Shown in pieces: positions 20,812 through 32,095 of a stretch of DNA of 64,000 nucleotides. The stretch lies in assembly GCA_033558025.1 (NCBI GenBank), contig JAUCEF010000014.1, positions 248,001 through 312,000 of the forward strand, written 5' to 3'. The notes under the pieces are model-generated. The model had not been told where the DNA came from. It made no database searches and worked only from the letters and a program-made list of their open reading frames with translations. Origin of the DNA: Phytophthora sp. 'mugwort'. Taxonomy: Eukaryota > Oomycota > Peronosporomycetes > Peronosporales > Peronosporaceae. The translations under genes were made by a program, and so were the position numbers. Numbering within the stretch: the stretch's first letter is position 1; each line of letters begins with the position of its first letter.

Positions 20812-21345
20812 AATCAATCCCAGAATTTCGCCGTGCCGTATACTGTATACATGTATATTCAAATTCAAGAGGGTATTCGACTATTGAAGGAGGACACTAA
20901 CAAATATCAATGCTTTTTGTTACTTTGATATTAAGCTCAAATAAAACTTCAAAGGTATCGAGTTTCAACCGTCTCGTTCTCATATACAGACTATCACGCT
21001 AGTAGCTTTGAAGCATATAGGGAACTACTGTAATTAAACTGCGTTTTGAGCGCATTATAAACCGTTGTTTCGTGCATAAAGACATAATGCAGCATAATGC
21101 ACAACGAAGGACAAGGTTGCGCGATGCTTCCCTAATTATTTACGAAAGAACGCATTAAATAAAGAAGCTGGAATGCATAAGGAAATGAACCTCAATTACC
21201 TACCCGTCAACAGTTGGCGCAGTTGACGAGGTTTACTAACTCGGTTATTAAACGTTTGACTGTGTACGATATTCAGCCGATGTGGCCGCGAAGTGATTGG
21301 GGAAGCCCTTTGACATGGATATCGCTTGGACTAACCCTCTTCAGG
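20812..21345. other. AT-rich intergenic, probably the 3' flank of the hAT element
   Basis: No gene. A TAGGGA sequence at about 21018 resembles the TAGGGA read on the minus strand near 25590, which could be the hAT ends, but no 8-bp target duplication was found. Confidence 0.3.
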
Positions 21346-22281
21346 TCATATACAGTTAAAGCGTGATCTCGTAGCCGTCGTCCACACGGCTCCTCCATGC
21401 TTGAAATATTTCAAGATCACTGTTTGAATTATTCTTCTCTTCTCCACCGAATTCATAACTGCTGGTAGAACAGAAAGTCGCTGCATCGTCAGGTCGATGT
21501 GCGGGGACACTAAAAATGAGCTCAAACATAGCTCGTAGATCACCAGAGTTGCTGTACGTAAAGAGGGACTTGTCGACGCGTTCGTGTTCCATCCTGTTGC
21601 GTCGGTCTGAGTGCACGTATCCATGTGCACTCCACGATCGCTCACTGGCTGCCGACGAGGATGGGATCGAAAAATTCTTCGGGCGATCGATCTTAAATGC
21701 GGAAATGGTCGGTCTTGCATATCCCACCATTCAAACGGAGCATACTGGTATTGATCCTCTCGCACTTCCAATGACCAATGTGCAACTAACGTGATGAAGT
21801 CAGCGAGCTCATCATGCAAAGATGCAAATTGCATAGATGAGTACTTCATGCGCCGAGCTGCATCGTAGACCTGTAGTTTAGTAGCTTCTTCTTCCGCAGC
21901 AGTAAAAGTATTCCGATTTCTTGTGTAATTAAGAAGATACGCGATTTTCATAGGGATTGAGTGCATCTCATTCCAATGAGAGGTAATTAATTTCCGTATA
22001 GTCGGCTTGTTACCAGAACCTGACGACCCATATGCAGGATGATTCAGCAGCTGCTGAAACTGCTAAAAATAGACGAGCGAAATAACGGAAATTCCCGAAT
22101 AGTACCCTCTCAGAGTAACTTCACCGTAACTCTAGAGTAACCTTACGTAACTTCGCCTGCAGTAGCCACCCAGCTACCAACCAACTCACCAGAGGCTGCC
22201 TCGCTTGTCAAACCTGTTACACCCAACATTCATGCAGTCTGCATTGTCTTTCCATCCCCCAGCGCTTCCTCATTCGGCGAA

Positions 22282-23586
22282 ATGCCTACAAGAATCCCGA
22301 TCAGCATCTGGCGCAAGCAAGAGGTCCTTCGGTGGATCAAGGAAGACGGTGTCCCAACGCGAGCCATCAAGCACTTCAGTGCGAGGGGATGGAAGCTAGA
22401 CGGTGGCAGCGTCCGCCGCTGGTGTGGTGTAACCGTGAACAGCTACTAGCTGCTGATCCGGCCAGCAGATGCTGTGTAGGAGGTGAGCAGCGTCCTCTTT
22501 CCGGTGCAATGGAGGAGGTGCTCTACGATAAGGTTGTAGCAAAGCGGCTCAAAAGGAGAAGGTTGCACGTGCGTGGATTGGCCATATGGCCAGGGTAATT
22601 TCGCGTGTCAGGAGACCACCAGCGCCAGCCCTCAAGGCTTCGTGGCCTCCCCACACTGGATCACGGGCTATATGCGGCGTTATGGGCTGTCCCTGCGGCG
22701 GCGCACCAATCTAACAACGCTCGGTGACGACAAGCGAGTGGATCGTGCCGTTTCCTATATGACGTTTCTGCGAAGTGCGAAGCCCATCATGGACCTGCAT
22801 CGAACGATATTGATGGATGAAACGGCCGTTTATTTCGAAGACGGAATCAAACCGTGGACATCATCGGCAGTCGCCACGTTGTGGTCCGCGCTACGGGGTT
22901 TTCGTCCATGCGGATTACGGCGGTACTCGCAGTGACAGCAGCGGGCAAAAAGCTTTCACCACTTCTGATATAGAAAGGCAAAGCTTTGCCTTCGCTGGAC
23001 AAGATTGGCGGCGTTTATGTGGCTCACCAGCCACGCACGTGGGTCCACAGCAAGCTCTTGAAACATTGGATCGATCTCGCATTCCCGCTGGTCGACACAG
23101 GTGAAGGGAAGCACCGCGTTTGGGACTCCATGCGCGCGCACATCTCCAAGGAGGTGAAGGCTAAGTGTGCTACTCGGAACGTGAGCATGTGTATTATTCA
23201 TGGGGGTCTGACGCCGTACCTGCAAGCAGGCGACATCGGCATCTACAAGCCGTTCGAGGACCTGCTGTACATGGAGATTAATGCTTGGAAGGAGAGCGAT
23301 AAGGTCGAGTACACGCGGTTCGGCAACCCTCGCATGCCGTCTGTAGGAGTTGTCTGTGAATGGGTCAAGAAGGCGTGACACTGACTGTGAAACGGTGGCC
23401 AATTCAGTCGCTGCAGCAGGCTTTGCTGACCATTGTATGGAGTGGTATGTTGCGCGGCACGACGTGTACGGAGATCGGTTTCGTGAGAAGTGGGAGGCCT
23501 CGAAGGAAGCCGAGCAAGACGAGAGTGTTTTTAACCTCGACGAGCTTCATGATGCCCTTAATGACATTGCTCTGATTGACGAGTAA
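22282..23586 (+). pseudogene. Pogo/Tigger-like transposase (DDE_1), frameshifted
   Basis: The plus-strand start (RKQEVLRWIKEDGVPTRAI) is a psq-type helix-turn-helix. Then come SPHWITGYMRRYGLSLRR (CENP-B/Tc5-type helix) and the DDE_1 core: ILMDETAVYFED (first Asp), VWDSMRAHIS (second Asp) and GGLTPYLQAGDIGIYKPFED (third Asp region). The tail reads NLDELHDALNDIALIDE. Frame changes near 22440, 22600, 22850, 22990 and 23370 mean no full protein is made. The family moves by cut and paste into TA sites. Confidence 0.8.
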
Positions 23587-23604
23587 GCACGGCAAAAGTA
23601 GACT

Positions 23605-23663
23605 GTAATACTGTGTTACCCTTTGTGATCACAAGTAATACAGTGCAACCCTTTGTGCTCACG
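23605..23663. repeat. Tandem 30-bp repeat in the pogo-like element
   Basis: Two imperfect copies (23605-23633 and 23635-23663) of a unit built around CCCTTTGTG; a third partial copy (TCCTTTGTGAGCA) is at about 23852-23864. These flank the tRNA-like gene and may be subterminal transposase sites. Confidence 0.6.
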
Positions 23664-23720
23664 ATTAGCTACAAATAAGTTTGTCTCTTCATGCAATTTT
23701 AAAGGTAACCAAGTGTGCTT

Positions 23721-23793
23721 GGACACGTAGCTCAGATGGTAAGAGCACCACGTTTTGTGCGGATGGACGCGGGTTCGATCCCCGCCGTGTCCA
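23721..23793 (+). tRNA. tRNA-like gene, anticodon arm damaged
   Basis: 73 nt. The 7-bp acceptor stem GGACACG/CGTGTCC pairs perfectly, followed by discriminator A. The D arm GCTC/GAGC and the T arm GCGGG-TTCGATC-CCCGC are perfect. Box A (TAGCTCAGATGG) and box B (GGTTCGATCC) are consensus, and a TTTTTT run three bases downstream is a Pol III terminator. The anticodon arm (CCACG TTTTGTG CGGAT) pairs only at its two loop-proximal pairs, as if two bases were lost; by position the anticodon would be TTG (Gln), but position 37 is an unusual T. It lies inside the pogo-like element, so it is either a captured tRNA gene, a decayed tRNA gene or the head of a tRNA-derived SINE. Confidence 0.6.
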
Positions 23794-25300
23794 CATTTTT
23801 TACTCTTTAAATACGATTTTAATTACTATCTTTTAGGCGCTAATTCGTGTAATCCTTTGTGAGCAGGTGGGGGTACAATTAAATAGTCCCGGGGTATTAT
23901 TCGGGAATTTCCGTTACTACACTCGTCGCTCTCAAACAGCGCAAGACACTCGTGAACAGGCTTTAGAAGCTTTAATGCATCTTTCCCGTTTCGCCAGAGT
24001 TCTTCATCGTTCACATACGCCAAAACCTGTTACAAAAATTAGCGCTCTTGTTGAAGCGCGCCATGAACGTAGAATCCGAAAATACGTCGTAAATAACGGC
24101 CTTGTTATCCATCCCACTCTGGACACAATTTTGACTGCTAAGCCATCGGGTAGGGCAGGCCAACTTTACGACGCGCTGGCGTGTTTCCTTGGACCCCATT
24201 TGCGTAGTCTTAAACCGTGAAAATGCAGCAGAATGGTTTAGGACAAAGTCAGAAAGGGCGTGAGACTTAGTCAGAACTTGAGCGATTTCGCTAATTTTGA
24301 AAATATCTTTGAGGATGAGATTCATAGTATGAGCTGCACAGCCAGTAGCGAAAAAACCTTCTCAAGAAGCTTCAGAAAAGCGGAGCATACTGGGAGCGTT
24401 GTCAGTTACAACCCGAAGCGCATTGGGAGCGTTGTCAGTCACAACCCCACATACTTGATCATCCTCCAAAGCTTCCTTCAAATCCAAAATAACGTTGCAA
24501 AGCAATTCAGCCATAAATTCTCAGTCTTTTTGCTCCTCGCCAAGCTCAAAAAAGCACCAATACACAGGCCTCATTTTCGGCCCAGTCAAAACGATGTTGG
24601 TGACGGATTGGTGCTTCCGATTGGTTCATCCATCCGTAATAATGACGATGTACGGAATATTGTCTCGGATGAACTTGACTACCTCGATTCTCAGCTTTAT
24701 TAAAGTATGCACGGTCAAGGTGGGAGCCAGCTAGATTGTGTCGGTTTGTAGGTTTGACATCCTTGGCAAAGAACCGAAGCATGTCTTGAACCTTCTGCCT
24801 ACACTCTCAAACGACCATCCAGCAGCGTAAGATGCCCTTGCGATCACACGCTGGTACTCTTCTTCGACATATTTGCCGGGTGATCCAGCGAGACGTATGA
24901 AAAAAGATTATTTTCGCTAGTCTCGTCACCACCATCCACATCACTACTCACAAGCTCACGAACTCCCGCAGGAGTGTTGATTCTCATTCTCTTTTTTTTT
25001 TCGTTGACCCTCGTCAGCTTGTTTGGCACCAGAAGCCCACTCCAGCTTCTCTTCATTTGATATGTTTTGGCAGCAGAGGACACGCTTGATCAACCCGCGT
25101 GACGGCTGCGCGTTTCGTAAATACTTCCGACACTTCTTGCACCGGACGTCGGGCAGCTTCTTCGTGACGCCGTCTGCTTTCCTCGTCACTTTGAAGTAAT
25201 GCCATAGTACAGATCTAGGCGCCCAGGTTTTTGCTCCGGACTCGACGCTGTCGAGAAACTCGAGTCTTGTGAGCCGGCAGACTCCATTAAATCTCTTCAA

Positions 25301-26355
25301 CCGCAGGATAAATAGATCGCGGTAAGTTTCCAGGCTACTCTTGTGGAGTGCTTACCATCCAGAGCGGGGTAGCACGAACCCACGTCACATTGGGCAGCAA
25401 CAACTGCTGTGCAACTTGGCCGCCGATGCGGAATTCGAAGAGTGAAATCCCCCACCCCCGGGATGTAGTTGTAATTTACGGGTCATAGTTGGGTGATAAA
25501 TGTAGTTAGACCGGATTGTCGTTTTCATGCCATTGTGCAACTGGTTTCGTGCATTATAATGGTAGTAAACTGTTTTGTGCATGAATCATCCCTAATATGT
25601 GTGCTATGCAAACCTCTCATAATCCCTAAACTAGTAATGCCCTGGTGTTAGGAGATACGAAAGCGGCCCCCCCAGGGACAAGTATAATTTGTTAAAAGGA
25701 AAATGGGAAATGAGCTGTATTCTGTTGAGGATCCCGGTGTACTGGTCCCCACGTTGCTACTTTAGATAAATTATATGGGATTTAGTATGGGGTTGTTTAT
25801 CCCGTGAAGGAAGAAATGCTGGAGGTTTCCCCACAGATAATGGAAATGTCCTACGGATATTGCCCCCACTAAAACTATAGCTGAAGTGCAACTGTCGGTT
25901 GAATTAGAACTAATGGTAAGGCATGAGAACAGCTATTAGGCTTACTACCCCAAATACACTCTGCCGCACATGTGGCTGTTGCTGCCGATACCCATACAAC
26001 ACACTCGCCTTAGCCAAAGTTTCTCTCTCTGCCTGGAACATAACATGATAAGAACTTAGCGGTCGTGTCAGGTGACGAGCCCAAATTTACGCCTGGGAAG
26101 CTGGCTTGCAGTCATACGGAAATGATGGAAGAAAAGATAATAAAGCGTCCAAGGACGAAGCGAAGTCCATCGCTCTTTTGACGGAGTCGTTTTATACTTG
26201 ACAGTCCTCATGATCTGATTGGACATCGCTTCGTACAAAATGTCATTGATCCGAGATGTTTTGCTCACCCAGTCATTAACTTCCGGCTGTTTGTTCTCTT
26301 CAGGTTCCTTTATATATCCCCCACGCAGTATTCCATAACTTATTGCGCCAGAGAT
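25301..26355. other. Intergenic between hAT and gypsy remnants
   Basis: No gene recognised. A minus-strand 66-codon frame at 26068-26268 has no family signature. Contains short homopolymer C runs (25665-25675). Confidence 0.4.
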
Positions 26356-29300
26356 TCAATTTGACACGCTCAAACCAAACTTCGATATCCTTTCGGCAAT
26401 CCTGAAGGTCTCTCGTACCCGTACTATCCTTTGGTCAAGGAGTACCCAAGACGTTGTCTCCAATGACCTGCCTTCTGGCCAGATGCCCAAGGACTGTCTG
26501 AGAAGGCAATCAACCCAGCTTACAATAGACCCTTGAGGAGTTCGTACAACTTCTTCATATGCTTGAGAGGTGTCCGCCGGGCTCGTTGTTTGGTCGGCTG
26601 ATGTCCGTGAGCGTCGATATCGCAAATGGCACCATAGGCTGGTGGTGACAGTGCATTACCACTCGCGATCATGATACCTTCATGACGTTTAAGCATATTT
26701 ACCAGTTGTTGTTGCTCCGGTGTGTGATCACTGCACATCACATTATTTCCAGTGTAATCGAGAACCGTAGGCGTCAAATCATTCAAATCAGGCAGAAAAG
26801 CCAACTCGCGAGCGTAGTCCTCCAGATCCATCTCATTAGTGGAGTGCTCGAACTCGTACTTTCATCGTGCACCGTCGTTACAGCCAGGTCCCCGACCATC
26901 GCCACCGCTGCCATGAGACGAAGTCGCAAATCTTCTTCAGGGTCGTCTGCGAGAGATTCGTTACTCACATCGATTTCTTCACTCCATAGCCTTCTGCTGG
27001 GCGTCTCTGCTGGGTTTGTTTTAGTTTCCTCTCCGGCTTCTCTAGTGATAGCGGGTACTCTCATTATCGTGCTAGGCAGATCATCCCCCGTGCTGAGTGA
27101 CTCACTCAAACTGATCTCGGCTACCCAAATCACTAGGGTAAAGGAGTGTATCACCCCAGCCGAGGTGCGGGATGTGTCCGCCGAGTTTACTAACTCAGCT
27201 GAGGACTGTTTGACTTCAGCTGATTACGTCCTTAGACTATCCACGGGTCAGCGAACTCAACGGATGAGCATTCAGAGTCGGAAGACTCAGTAGCAGGCCG
27301 AGTTTGACCCTCAGGGAATATAGTATCACTCGTGGACCGTTCCAACCGCTCCCAACGCTGTGCACAAGTGAGTTCTGTTTCTCGGCTGCTGGAACTGTGT
27401 TTGTTCCCGCGGTATCACCACAGTCGGGGTTTCATCCTGCCGTTGTTCCACTGCTTGTGGTTATTGTGCGATCCACTCGCCGTACAGTCGTTGTTCTTCT
27501 CTCAACAGATCATTGTCGATTGCCGACTCGAAAGTTAGAACTTGCAAAATCACGGTATTTCGCTGAGCTGAGTCTCTCATAGCCATTGTCTGGTGGAAGA
27601 TTACCGTGCGGTGCCTAAAGCACCACCAGAAGTGAGCGGGATACCATACCAATATACTGCTGACGTTCGTAATCATTACCTGTATGGCCTTGCCCTTGGG
27701 ATTATGCGTGACCGTCGGAATCGAATCATTAATGCGTCGAATCCACATCTCATAAGTATCACGACTCGGCTGACGGCGCCGTAGGCTGAACTCAACTGTC
27801 AGCCGACTCGGCACATTCAACGATTCAGTAGGACCATCAGTTGTGTGGGGTTTGGTTGTCATACTTCGTTTCTCCTGACTCAGCGTTGAGGAGTGGTACT
27901 ACTACTTCGTCTGGCAATTTCGCTGTTGAGTTATAAAGGTCCAGTTTTATTCCTGCAGGTATCATAAAATCGGTGGCCAGTATCAGGTCAACACCTGCAT
28001 GATGTCACATAACCCAGACTTCAAACTCGTAGACGATATTCCAGCCGAGTGTAACTTTAACCACTGCCCTCGCCGTCGTAGGCACCTTGCCCTTGCCGAT
28101 CCCTTGCACATTGATTTGTAAATCAGTGCTTGCATGCCGCTTCAATCGCAGTCGCCGCGCGAAAGATTCACTAATAGCTAAGACGTTTGCCCCTGTATCG
28201 AGTAGAATCTTCGTCGTATACCGCTCCCATCACTAGAGCTCGCATACAAACTCGGCCATCGAGCTTTTGTGCCGACCACCAGCCCATGCGCTCTCCGGGA
28301 CGCAGTTTCACCGTCACCACACTTCCGTCGGCTCTTCTTCGTCACCGGGTCTCTACTCTCGCACTCATAAAAACTCGGCAATCTTCCTCTGGATCGCTGA
28401 GTTCCCGTCAATTTCATATTCAAGTTCGTCGTTGTCTTCACCGCATTGCTCGGGCCGTTGTGCTTCGCCTTACAAAGCAAACACGTAATTCGCTTCCACC
28501 ACTGGCTCAGCTGACTGTGGCAGCCCGTTATCTCCAACCGACTCAGTGTTGGCGGGCCGCCGAGTTTAAATCCTTCGGCTCGTAAATGTCGTGAGCTCAG
28601 CCGGCAGAGCTGACTTGTCGACTGGCGCTCGGACAAATTTGGTGAGTGTTTTCAGACGCTGGAACAACTCACTGCGCCCGACTTCGTTTACCTATTTGCA
28701 GAACTTGCAGCGTCGACGGCAGAGTGTCCATCGCTTCCACACGCGGCGCATGGTCCGTAGCGAGGGCTCTCGCGTGAATCATCTCGGTGTTCCCGACGAT
28801 CGTAACGTGGGCGTTCACGCGAGTCATCACGGCGATCTCTGCGCTCAAAACGCTGGCGTTCATGCGAGTCATCTCGGCGGTCTCGACGGTCTCGACGGTC
28901 AGAAGTGTTGAACGGTTGACTGGCTGTTGCCGAACTTTTACTGTTTAAGTCGGCTCGTCCAGCAGAGTTCTTGGCGCGGTCGCTGACTTCCCTCGCGTCG
29001 AGATAATCTTAATCCGGGTCTGAATCAGACTCGCTATAGTCACTGTAGTCGCTATCTGCCGTGTCCGCCGACCGGGCTCGTCGACTCGGCTGTCACTGGT
29101 TGACACCGCGGTAGAGTTCATCAACTGTTGCATTGGCAAGTGCGACTCGGCGATCACGGCCTTCATCTCGACGACCTAGGCGGTCATCTCTGCGGGTTCG
29201 CGTCTAGCATCGCGCCGAGGCTCGCTCCGCCGACTTCCATCTCCACGCCGAGTGTTATCTCCGCGCCTAGTCTCTCTGGCTTTACCTGACACCGGGAGAT

Positions 29301-30483
29301 CGCGTTGTTTCTTATGTTTTCCCCCAGGATACGTCGATTGATGATTTGTTCAACACGGTGAATGTCGGTGAGCTGGAGCGGATATAACAGATCCATGATC
29401 TCGTCGTCCCCGCAATGGAGCAAAAATTGCTCTGCCTGCTCAGCAGCATCTGCTCCGTTCTTCCCATACTGGATCATGGCAGTGCGTGCGTATCCATTCA
29501 AACGGACAAGGAAGTCACCAATGGGTTCCTTCTCTTTATGTCTCGCTGAGTAGTATCGTACGCGCCGACTGATCGAATTGAGAACAGTAATAATCCATGA
29601 ACTACTCGCTGAGTAGGCTCCACTTCTTCTGAGTCCGCCGATCCAGCTGGCGGTACTAGCTTTTAGCCGCTCGACCCAAGCACAACGCGAACGGCTCGCA
29701 CCACGAGTTCTGAGGCATCCGAGATCCTTTCATCTCATAAATGAATCTTCAACCACTGCAACGATGCGTCCGACCGGAATCGTCTCCCATCAAATTCAGT
29801 CATCTTATCCAGGGAGAAATGGGTTCAATTCCAGGTATTGTGTGTCGTTTCGATCGACTTCATCGTAGCTGAGTTGACGGATTTGTTATTTTACTGACGC
29901 TTAACAGCCACCGGAGTAGCCGTCATAACTCGGCTTATGATTTTTTTCCCTCATCTTCGATCTCGGCTTCATCGTCTTCATCACGAAGGTAGTCATAACG
30001 ACCCACTTGCTCCTTCGCTTGCTTCGGAGACTTCAGCATGTGTGAGTCTTCGAAATACGGAGTCCCTTCGGTGGATCCGAATTTACCCGTTCGCTTAGTT
30101 TCAGGCGTCTTCGGAAGCGGGACCTTGCTAGGGTCTTCGATAAGCTCGGCCATGCGTTTGGCGATCATCGGTTAAGGTCCTGGGGATTTCTCCTCCAAAC
30201 CGAACACTGCTCGTAGTTGGCGGTGCCAGTGGGTCAAATCCATGCCGACTCGGCGGAGATCCCAGCCGGATAAGATCATGCTGTTTGGACGACCATTGCA
30301 ACGGTAGCCTATTGCGCTCAGCAGCAGCACCGTATCTTCCACGAGTTTGGTACTGGTACTGTTCACCGGTTGAGCGAGCTCCGGGCCTAAAATCGGCCAT
30401 TTTGCTTGAGCCATGGCCACCGGTGCGAACATCACCATCCACTTATACTGGGACCTCATCTCTTCGCCGAGTCGCGCCAACAC
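26356..30483 (-). pseudogene. Truncated Ty3/gypsy retrotransposon (gag, protease, start of RT)
   Basis: Minus strand. The N-terminal gag-like frame starts near 30483. The capsid-like region (29501-29184) reads AEQFLLHCGDDEIMDLL. An Arg/Asp-rich region with repeated RDRRDDSRER (28895-28760) precedes a zinc knuckle whose last Cys is lost (CAACGSDGH). The aspartic protease (28205-28130) reads LLDTGANVLAISESF with an intact DTGA. The start of reverse transcriptase (26740-26540) reads HEGIMIASGNALSPP and RRTPLKHMKKLYELL. RT palm, RNase H and integrase are missing, so the element is cut at its 3' end. Frames change several times. Confidence 0.8.
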
Positions 30484-30989
30484 CTTGTTCGCACTCGGCG
30501 TGTCAGTGTTACGTGTCGCTCTTAGTGCTAGGGGTCGACGTTCCCCTTGAGCAACACCGTGATTTCATCGTCCACTTCATCGTCGAGTTCAGCGGCGAGA
30601 TTGCGCTCAACTAGGCGCGGATTTTCCCATCCGGCTCACTTGGAGCGACATCTCGTCGAGCTCCGCACGCAACTCCGCCGTCGTCTTCACATACTCGACT
30701 TCCTCCTTCACCTCATGCTCTTTATCACTTCCTCCTCTTGGTCTTCAGTCTCGTCGTCTTCAAACCGGACACTGCCGACGATTTCCGCCGCCAGGTCAGT
30801 GATCAGCTCGCCAACTGAGTTCGACCCTGCGAGAGTGAAACCTGCGGTGGTCGCTGGGCTGGCTTTGCTTGACGTCGACGATCCCTTGACCATCCTGCTC
30901 AGTACTTGAAACTTGGTTAACTTAGCACCTGCGAAAACAAGCACACCCTGTTCCCGGGTCGTGGCACAGTTGTGGTATTGCAGCACACA

Positions 30990-31520
30990 CAAAATCGTCA
31001 GATGTGGATACTAGGCAAGAAACACAGCAATAACCGAGCTAGTCGGCCCTTGTTGGCCTGCGCTGGGTTGCCCCCTAGCAGTTCGGCCCTTCCGGGACAG
31101 TGGTGTCTCGCTTCTGCCTAGACCAAGTGCCCAAGCCAGTCAATTCACAGAGGCTAGCTGAGCTGACTGCCTCTGACTCAGATATCCCGTGTCCTCCGCT
31201 AAAGAGCGGACGACGTCGCGTTAGCGCTTTGACGGGTCGTCCAGAGCAAAGGCTTCTCGACTAGAAGTGTTACGGTACCCGGGCTGTACGACGTACCGGC
31301 CCACCGAGTTCGCCAGGACTTGTTCCTTCGCGCTTGGCGAGACAGGCCCTTTTTCGGGCCGACTTAGTTCTCTTGGCGCTACAAGTCAACACCCTACAAG
31401 CTATGCCTCTCGGGTGTCAACGGTAACCATAATCCAGCCGTGCAGGGACTTGAAAAGAGCTACTCTGTTATTATTTTATCTCCCGGGAGCCCCGAAGGGC
31501 TCCTCCTATTGTTAACTATG
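30990..31520 (-). repeat. Probable LTR/leader region of the gypsy element
   Basis: This lies where the 5' LTR of the minus-strand gypsy should be. It is GC-richer than its surroundings, has no coding capacity, and ends with a stable hairpin at 31486-31503. Exact ends and primer-binding site were not identified. Confidence 0.35.
31486..31503 (-). repeat. Hairpin with UUCG loop on the minus strand
   Basis: On the minus strand GGAGCCC-TTCG-GGGCTCC, a perfect 7-bp stem with the very stable cUUCGg tetraloop, near the presumed start of the gypsy LTR. Confidence 0.75.
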
Positions 31521-31724
31521 TTCCTATACAAGTATTAAAAGAAACGAAATGTGGTCAACTCTCAACTGACTCTTCGCAAAGATCTCAATGTAACCACTCA
31601 AACTCAACGACCGGTCGAGTTCATCCAGTCGAGTAGCCGAATCGTTAGCTGAGTTCGTCCTCAGCGAACAGTATCGTGGTTGCTTACTTAAGTGCGATGT
31701 GTGAGGCACTTCATCTGGCGTCCA

Positions 31725-32095
31725 CTACACCACAATTGCGATACCGCCCATGCGCCTCTTAACCGCCTTGACAGTGACAGGTTTTGGAGCTTGCTCATCA
31801 CGCGTGTGAGAGAGCGTTTTCGACTTCATGGATGGGCAGTTCCGCATGGTGATCCACTTGAAGAGATGGCTTGCTTCTTCCGACGCAAAACCGAAGGGCT
31901 GTAATGGACGGCCGGTGCTACTCTCAAACGGAGATTCGTAGCCAACATGCTTGCCGTCCATGTGTACCTTGAGATTGGAGCATCCAGTCCCTCCAGCCTG
32001 TTTGTATTAGCTACCACAGATGTTGCAACGGAACAGTCCTTGGCCAAGCGGTGCGTAGAAGAAAACAGCGAGGTGCTTCTTGGAGACCATCGTAG
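31725..32095 (-). pseudogene. hAT-like N-terminal fragment with BED-type zinc finger
   Basis: Minus-strand reading gives GLFRCNICG, a stop, then YKQAGGTGCSNLKVHMDGKH, a CxxC...HxxxxH BED-type finger as found at the N-terminus of hAT transposases, then PLQPFGFASEEASHLFKWI. One in-frame stop sits inside the finger. It is a separate element from the hAT at 21-25 kb and is cut by the gypsy LTR region at about 31520. Confidence 0.6.

Larger units (their letters stand above)
22085..23914 (+). mobile_element. Pogo-like element nested in the hAT element
   Basis: 1,830 bp with 23-bp inverted ends (22085-22107 and 23892-23914; one mismatch) starting ACGGAAATTCCCG and flanked by TA (22083-22084 and 23915-23916), the target used by pogo/Tc1 elements. 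It contains one broken transposase and a tRNA-like gene near its right end. Confidence 0.8.
21346..25300 (-). pseudogene. hAT-family transposase, degenerate and split by a pogo-like insertion
   Basis: Minus-strand pieces run in hAT order. A BED-type zinc finger lies at 25240-25060 (SVLWHYFKV, then CKKCRKYLRNA). A middle segment at 24325-24050 reads NLILKDIFKISEI and then CPTRWLSS. Then comes LWRNGKDALKLLKPV at about 24000-23955. After the inserted element, SSAASERSWSAHGYVH and NRMEHERVDKSLF (21650-21560) are the conserved hAT C-terminal dimerisation motif. The insertion 22085-23914 interrupts the coding region; skipping it leaves the hAT frame continuous except for one stop. Other frameshifts (near 24540, 24950 and 21600) show that it was dead or dying in any case. 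Confidence 0.8.

Noticed and set aside
21018..25600. TAGGGA ends as hAT termini
   Set aside because: Only six shared bases and no 8-bp duplication; could be chance, so not annotated.
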